From: Acidimicrobiaceae bacterium
GTDB taxonomy: Bacteria; Actinomycetota; Acidimicrobiia; Acidimicrobiales; RAAP-2
Length of the DNA: 36,994 bases
Assembly (NCBI GenBank): GCA_947456095.1
Contig: CANGPX010000009.1
Span: 1-36,994 of the forward strand
Direction: 5' to 3'
A program made the position numbers and the translations under genes. A model generated the notes under the pieces. It was given only the letters and a program-made list of their open reading frames with translations. It was not told the DNA's origin and made no database searches. This document shows positions 33,498-36,994 of the stretch, piece by piece (within the stretch, counting starts at the first letter, position 1; the number at the start of each line of letters is the position of its first letter).

Positions 33498-35092
33498 TCA
33501 CCATTGAAAACCTGAACGTTGAGATCGCGGGCAGACCCATTGTTCGCGATTGCAATGTGCTGATTGGCGATTCCGACAAAGTCGGTCTCGTTGGGAAGAA
33601 CGGCGCCGGCAAGTCCACGTTGTTGTCGGTGATCCTTGGCCAGCCTGGTGCTCACATTCGCTCAACTGGGAGGATCACCTTCAGTTCGACCTATGGCTTT
33701 TTGCCCCAGGTTCCCATCGATGGTGGCCTTGGACTTGAGCCCATTGGTTTCAGCCATGTGTTATCTGCTCGCGGACTCGACGTGCTTGACGAGGAACTCA
33801 ACAAAGCTCGAACCCAGATGGCGAAGGATCCAACCGAAGAAGCCATCAATCACTTCTCCGAACTCGAAGAGCACTATCGCAATGCCGGAGGATATGAAGC
33901 TGAAGCGCAAATGGCGCGCCTCGCTGATGGACTTGGGCTCCGCCAGGACCTGCTCTTTGAAGACCTCGAGAGCCTCTCTGGTGGTCAGCGCCGACGTGTT
34001 GACCTCATTCGGATTTTGTTCCAGCAACCACAAGCCATGGTGCTCGACGAACCAACCAACCACTTGGACTTGTCGGCTAAGCGATGGTTGTTTGACGAGA
34101 TTGGCCGGTTCCCCGGATCAGTCCTCGTGATTTCTCACGACTTGGCACTCCTTGATAAGTCCATTGACAAGGTGCTCGCACTCGCCGATGGTCGCCTCGA
34201 CACCTACAAGGGCAACTACTCAACGTTTTTAGAAGCTCGCGAAACCGACATCTCCCAGCGCGAGAAGTCGAGCGCCATGGAAGAAAAAGAAATCGTTCGC
34301 CTGTCTCGCCTCGCTGACTCCATGCGAGGCCAAACAGAAAAGCGGGCAAAGACGGCCAAAGCACTTGACCGTCGTGTTGAGCGCATTGAAGCGAACCGCA
34401 CCGAAGTGAGAAAACGCGATTCCAAAGTCACGTTCAAATTGCCCGTTCCAGCTCGAGCAGGCGCGGTGCCGATGACCATTGCTGACCTGTCGGTTGTCTA
34501 CGGCGCAAAGACGATTTTAAAGCGAACCAACTTGCTCGTTGGTCGTGGCGATCGGGTGGTGGTCTTAGGAAAAAATGGTGTGGGGAAGTCTTCAATGCTT
34601 CGCTGTTTGGCTGGGGTTCAAGCCCCAACGAAGGGCTCGATTCGACTCGGTACCAACACGAGCGTTGGCTACTTCGCCCAAGAACACGAACAAATCAACC
34701 GCGAGGTCTCCGCGTTATTGAACTTAGATGACGTCATCTTGAAGACCGATGGCGAGCGCCGAGCCCTCCTTGGAAGTTTTGGCCTGACCGGCGACAAAGC
34801 CGACCAGTTGCCAGGAACCTTGTCCGGTGGAGAGCGAGCAAAACTCGGTCTCGCCATGATTGCCGCTGGTCGGAATAATTTGCTGATCTTGGACGAACCG
34901 ACCAACAATTTGGACCCTGCGTCTGTTATCGCCATTGGCGAGATGCTGGCCCGCTGGGAAGGCACACTCATCGTCGTCAGTCACGAACGAGCTTTCGTTG
35001 AAGCACTTGAGCCAACCCACGCGGTGCTGTTGCCCGACGAGTTCTATGACCTTTGGCGCGATGAGTACTTAGACGAAGTTGAGCAGCGCTAA
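33494..35092 (+). CDS. ABC-F family ATPase (ribosome-associated type)
   Basis: 532 residues with two ABC domains on one chain and no membrane segment. First domain: Walker A GKNGAGKST (34-42), signature LSGGQRRRVDL, Walker B VLDEPTNHLD. Then a charged helical linker of about 80 residues (the P-site tRNA interaction motif region), and a second domain with GKNGVGKSS, LSGGERAKLGL and LLILDEPTNNLD. Such proteins act in the ribosomal E site as translation factors or antibiotic-protection proteins; which applies here is not clear, but a housekeeping role is more likely without a resistance context. Start overlaps the CoA-transferase stop by 4 bases. Confidence 0.94.
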   Translation: MITIENLNVEIAGRPIVRDCNVLIGDSDKVGLVGKNGAGKSTLLSVILGQPGAHIRSTGRITFSSTYGFLPQVPIDGGLGLEPIGFSHVLSARGLDVLDEELNKARTQMAKDPTEEAINHFSELEEHYRNAGGYEAEAQMARLADGLGLRQDLLFEDLESLSGGQRRRVDLIRILFQQPQAMVLDEPTNHLDLSAKRWLFDEIGRFPGSVLVISHDLALLDKSIDKVLALADGRLDTYKGNYSTFLEARETDISQREKSSAMEEKEIVRLSRLADSMRGQTEKRAKTAKALDRRVERIEANRTEVRKRDSKVTFKLPVPARAGAVPMTIADLSVVYGAKTILKRTNLLVGRGDRVVVLGKNGVGKSSMLRCLAGVQAPTKGSIRLGTNTSVGYFAQEHEQINREVSALLNLDDVILKTDGERRALLGSFGLTGDKADQLPGTLSGGERAKLGLAMIAAGRNNLLILDEPTNNLDPASVIAIGEMLARWEGTLIVVSHERAFVEALEPTHAVLLPDEFYDLWRDEYLDEVEQR

Positions 35093-35191
35093 ACAACTCG
35101 CCCTTTTCACCTGCCGCCGACTGGCGCAGATGAGGTGCAGCGTGCTCAACCACGAAGTTGAGCTTGACGTTGAAGTTGGCACCGCGTTTTG

Positions 35192-35350
35192 TCAACCACT
35201 TTTCCCCGCTGCAGCGTTGACGATGGCGTCAAAGCACTGCTGCGCTTTTGCGCTGAGGAGCGATGTGGTTGGATACTTAGCGAAGTCGAACTCGTTCAGC
35301 TGGTTGGAAGTGAACGTGGTCAAAGCCTGAGTACGAAAGAAGGAAGCCAT
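35192..35350 (-). CDS. Possible small protein, 52 residues
   Basis: Not recognised. The ATG at 35350 has AGGAG at a 5-base spacing (ATAGGAGTGTGCATG), the product begins MASFFRTQALTTFTSNQLNEF and ends AIVNAAAGKSG, and codons look ordinary rather than like a shadow. It lies in the 256-base gap between the ABC-F and flavoprotein genes on the opposite strand, and its start region overlaps the start codon of the flavoprotein gene by two bases (ATG on both strands within CCATGC). A second open frame begins at its stop (TTG at 35195) and runs into the ABC-F end, so an old frameshift is also possible. Expression is unproven. Confidence 0.35.
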   Translation of the reverse strand: MASFFRTQALTTFTSNQLNEFDFAKYPTTSLLSAKAQQCFDAIVNAAAGKSG

Positions 35351-36485
35351 GCACACTCCTATTTGTGACGACCTTGGAATTGAATTTCCGATCTTTGCCT
35401 TTACCCATTGTCGCGACGTGGTTGTTGCTGTGGCCAAAGCTGGTGGCTTTGGTGTGCTTGGCGCAGTTGGCTTCAGCCCCGAGCAATTAGAGATTGAGCT
35501 CAACTGGATTGACGAACACATTGGTGACCGGCCCTACGGCGTCGACATTGTGATCCCGAACAAATACGAAGGCATGGACGCCAATCTCTCGGGTGACGAC
35601 TTGGCCGAGATGCTGCGCAAGATGGTCCCGCAGGGCCACTTGGACTTTGCTCGCAATTTGCTCTTGGACCACGGTGTCCCACTTCCTGAAGCTGGAGCTG
35701 ACAACTCGCTGCAGCTTCTTGGCTGGACTGAAGCAACCGCCACCCCACAAGTCGAGATTGCCCTCAATCACCCAAAGATGACCCTCATTGCCAATGCTCT
35801 TGGCACGCCACCGGTTGAAATCATTGAGCTCATCCATGCTCGTGGCCGAAAAGTTGCAGCTCTTTGTGGATCGCCCTATCAGGCACTCAAGCACGCTGCT
35901 GCAGGCGTCGACATCATCATTGCTCAAGGTGGCGAAGGCGGAGGTCACTGTGGTGACGTTGGCTCCATTGTCTTGTGGCCACAAGTGGTGAAGGCCGTTT
36001 TCCCGCGACCAGTGCTCGCCGCTGGTGGCATTGGCAGTGGAGAGCAAATTGCCGCAGCACTCGCCCTTGGCTGCCAAGGCGCGTGGAGTGGTTCGCAGTG
36101 GCTCATGGTTGAAGAGGCCGAGAACACCCCCGTCCAACAAGCGGCCTACATCAAAGCAACGTCACGCGACACGGTGCGCAGTCGCTCCTTCACCGGCAAG
36201 CCATGTCGGATGCTGAAAAACGACTGGACCGAAGCCTGGGCCGAAGAAGGCAACCCAGAGCCACTGGGCATGCCACTGCAGTACATGGTGTCGGGAATGG
36301 CCGTGTCGGCCACGCACCGCTGGCCAGACCAGACCGTCGACGTTGCCTTCAACCCGGTTGGCCAAGTCGTTGGTCAGTTTGAAAAGGTCGAGAAGACCTC
36401 CGCGGTGATGGCGCGCTGGGTTGATGAGTACATTTCAGCCACTTCGCACTTAGATGCCTACAACGAAGCAGCATCTGCGCTGTAG
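35349..36485 (+). CDS. Nitronate monooxygenase-like FMN protein
   Basis: 378 residues, TIM-barrel flavoprotein of the nitronate monooxygenase / 2-nitropropane dioxygenase superfamily. Recognised by FAFTHCRDVVVAVAKAGGFGVLGAVG at the start, a VDIIIAQGGEGGGHCGDVGS block (family AQGxEAGGHxG, with the His near FMN), and VLAAGGIGSGEQIAAALALGCQGAWSGSQWL for phosphate binding. The central region (KYEGMDANLSGDDLAEML) is a variant insert. Natural substrate unknown; many members do not act on nitroalkanes. GAAGGA lies just before the ATG. It stands alone, with the Coq4-like pseudogene converging on it. Confidence 0.9.
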   Translation: MHTPICDDLGIEFPIFAFTHCRDVVVAVAKAGGFGVLGAVGFSPEQLEIELNWIDEHIGDRPYGVDIVIPNKYEGMDANLSGDDLAEMLRKMVPQGHLDFARNLLLDHGVPLPEAGADNSLQLLGWTEATATPQVEIALNHPKMTLIANALGTPPVEIIELIHARGRKVAALCGSPYQALKHAAAGVDIIIAQGGEGGGHCGDVGSIVLWPQVVKAVFPRPVLAAGGIGSGEQIAAALALGCQGAWSGSQWLMVEEAENTPVQQAAYIKATSRDTVRSRSFTGKPCRMLKNDWTEAWAEEGNPEPLGMPLQYMVSGMAVSATHRWPDQTVDVAFNPVGQVVGQFEKVEKTSAVMARWVDEYISATSHLDAYNEAASAL

Positions 36486-36513
36486 GCCTCAAGCGCAAAA
36501 GCGCAAAGTGGCC

Positions 36514-36890
36514 TCAGCGGTCACCATGACCAAAGGCATCCCACGGGCCGCCTGAACTCACGAGCCCTTTGCCGACCACGCCAACCTGCTCTCGGGCTTG
36601 GTCCAAGGGCAAGTGCAAAAGTTCGCGCCAAGCAAAGTCCTGGCCCGAGAGATCTGTTTCGGTTGCTGCCCCTCGGCGCACGGCTTCGGCGAGGTGATCT
36701 GAGCGCAAATCTGACCGTGCTGGATCAAAGACGCCAATTTTTACGTCGTGATGCCATTGCACGAGGACGGCGGCAAGATAGTCAAGGCCGCCTCTGCTGA
36801 ATTTGCTGCGGTGAACAAGGCGACGTAGACCTCGCCTTCAGGGCTTGTTGGATAGCCAGCGAGCACGTGGTTGAGATCATGGGCTCCTAA
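36514..36890 (-). pseudogene. Coq4-like protein gene, frameshifted and 5'-truncated by an IS
   Basis: Two adjoining minus-strand frames together read as a Coq4 family protein. The first frame (about 36890 down to 36800) has HDLNHVLAGYPTSPEGE, an exact HDxxH-X11-E zinc motif of Coq4, then VYVALFTAAN. The second frame (about 36815 to 36514) continues with GGLDYLAAVLVQWHH, an RRGAATETDLSG segment and LLHLPLDQAREQVGV, like the Coq4 C-terminus. A one-base indel between about 36790 and 36825 separates them. The 5' part is missing where the insertion sequence begins. The track ORF of 82 residues is only the remnant. The original function is unclear; Coq4 acts in ubiquinone synthesis in other organisms, but actinobacteria mostly use menaquinone. 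Confidence 0.75.
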
Positions 36891-36994
36891 GAGCGTGTGT
36901 CCTATTTGGTGAGTGCGTCAGATGGCATGACCGACACCATCAAGTCGTGGCCTATTCAAGTGATCTGACCGATTCCCAGTGGGACCTCCTCAAA
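36891..36994 (+). mobile_element. Left end of an IS5-like insertion sequence
   Basis: From GTG 36947 the frame reads VAYSSDLTDSQWDLLK up to the window end. This matches the transposase N-terminus of many IS5-family elements (form YPSDLTDxQWxLL). The left end probably lies around GAGCGTGTGTCCTATTT (36891 on), which resembles terminal repeats of IS5/IS427-type elements. The right end and target duplication lie outside the window, so the boundary is approximate. It breaks the Coq4-like gene. Confidence 0.75.

Noticed and set aside
35487-36140. 217-codon minus-strand ORF opposite the flavoprotein gene
   Set aside because: Shadow of the nitronate monooxygenase-like frame; no domain seen.

Overview
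This window is the replication-origin region of an actinobacterial chromosome. The gene content and order match the mycobacterial origin block: pcnA, DUF6049, murJ, trxB, trxA, cwlM, parB, parA, rsmG, jag, yidC, yidD, rnpA, rpmH, dnaA, dnaN, recF, DUF721, gyrB, gyrA. Inositol-phosphate synthase, a CwlM-like protein, DUF5318, GTG starts, apparent leaderless promoters and moderate-to-high GC all point to Actinomycetota. The lineage is probably not Mycobacteriales: MurJ lacks the mycobacterial C-terminal extension, and sigM and mutT4 are absent. Acidimicrobiia or a relative is my guess, not a demonstrated placement.

Layout. Bases 1-3702: the end of a MazF-like toxin gene faces a minus-strand replication/ribosome cluster (rpsF-ssb-rpsR-rplI, terminator, then dnaB). 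Bases 3838-7001: panB and a DUF5318 gene (minus) diverge from a PadR regulator and ino1 (plus). Bases 7025-14910: pcnA (minus) diverges from DUF6049-murJ-degV-small membrane protein-trxB-trxA (plus). Bases 14928-19286: the cwlM-like gene converges on parAB, and five parS centromere sites surround parA and an acetyltransferase gene. Bases 19287-22554: the rpmH-rnpA-yidD-yidC-jag-rsmG operon (minus). Bases 22555-31474: dnaA, oriC, dnaN, recF, dciA, gyrB, gyrA (plus). Bases 31475-36485: accessory metabolism (DsbA-like oxidoreductase, CoA-transferase, ABC-F ATPase, nitronate monooxygenase-like flavoprotein). Bases 36514-36994: a broken Coq4-like gene cut by the left end of an insertion sequence.

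The genes form one functional theme. DnaA acts at oriC, DciA and DnaB supply the helicase, DnaN/SSB/RecF serve the fork, gyrase relieves supercoils, and ParA/ParB/parS separate the new origins. Membrane insertion (YidC/YidD), cell-wall lipid II export (MurJ) and its likely regulator (CwlM-like) are linked to this core, as in mycobacteria.

I did not find a clearly new multi-gene system. The observations most worth checking are: same-strand DnaA-box-like motifs upstream of dnaB; a palindromic pair of DnaA-box-like motifs beside parB; a PadR operator laid over a leaderless promoter; an SD-driven nine-codon ORF coupled to gyrB; a natural Asp-to-Asn change in the GyrB TOPRIM motif; a degenerate amidase site in the CwlM-like protein; lineage-type tails on S18 and ParA; and the Coq4-like pseudogene interrupted by an IS. 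All coordinates with revised starts are my reading of the sequence; no database search was run.
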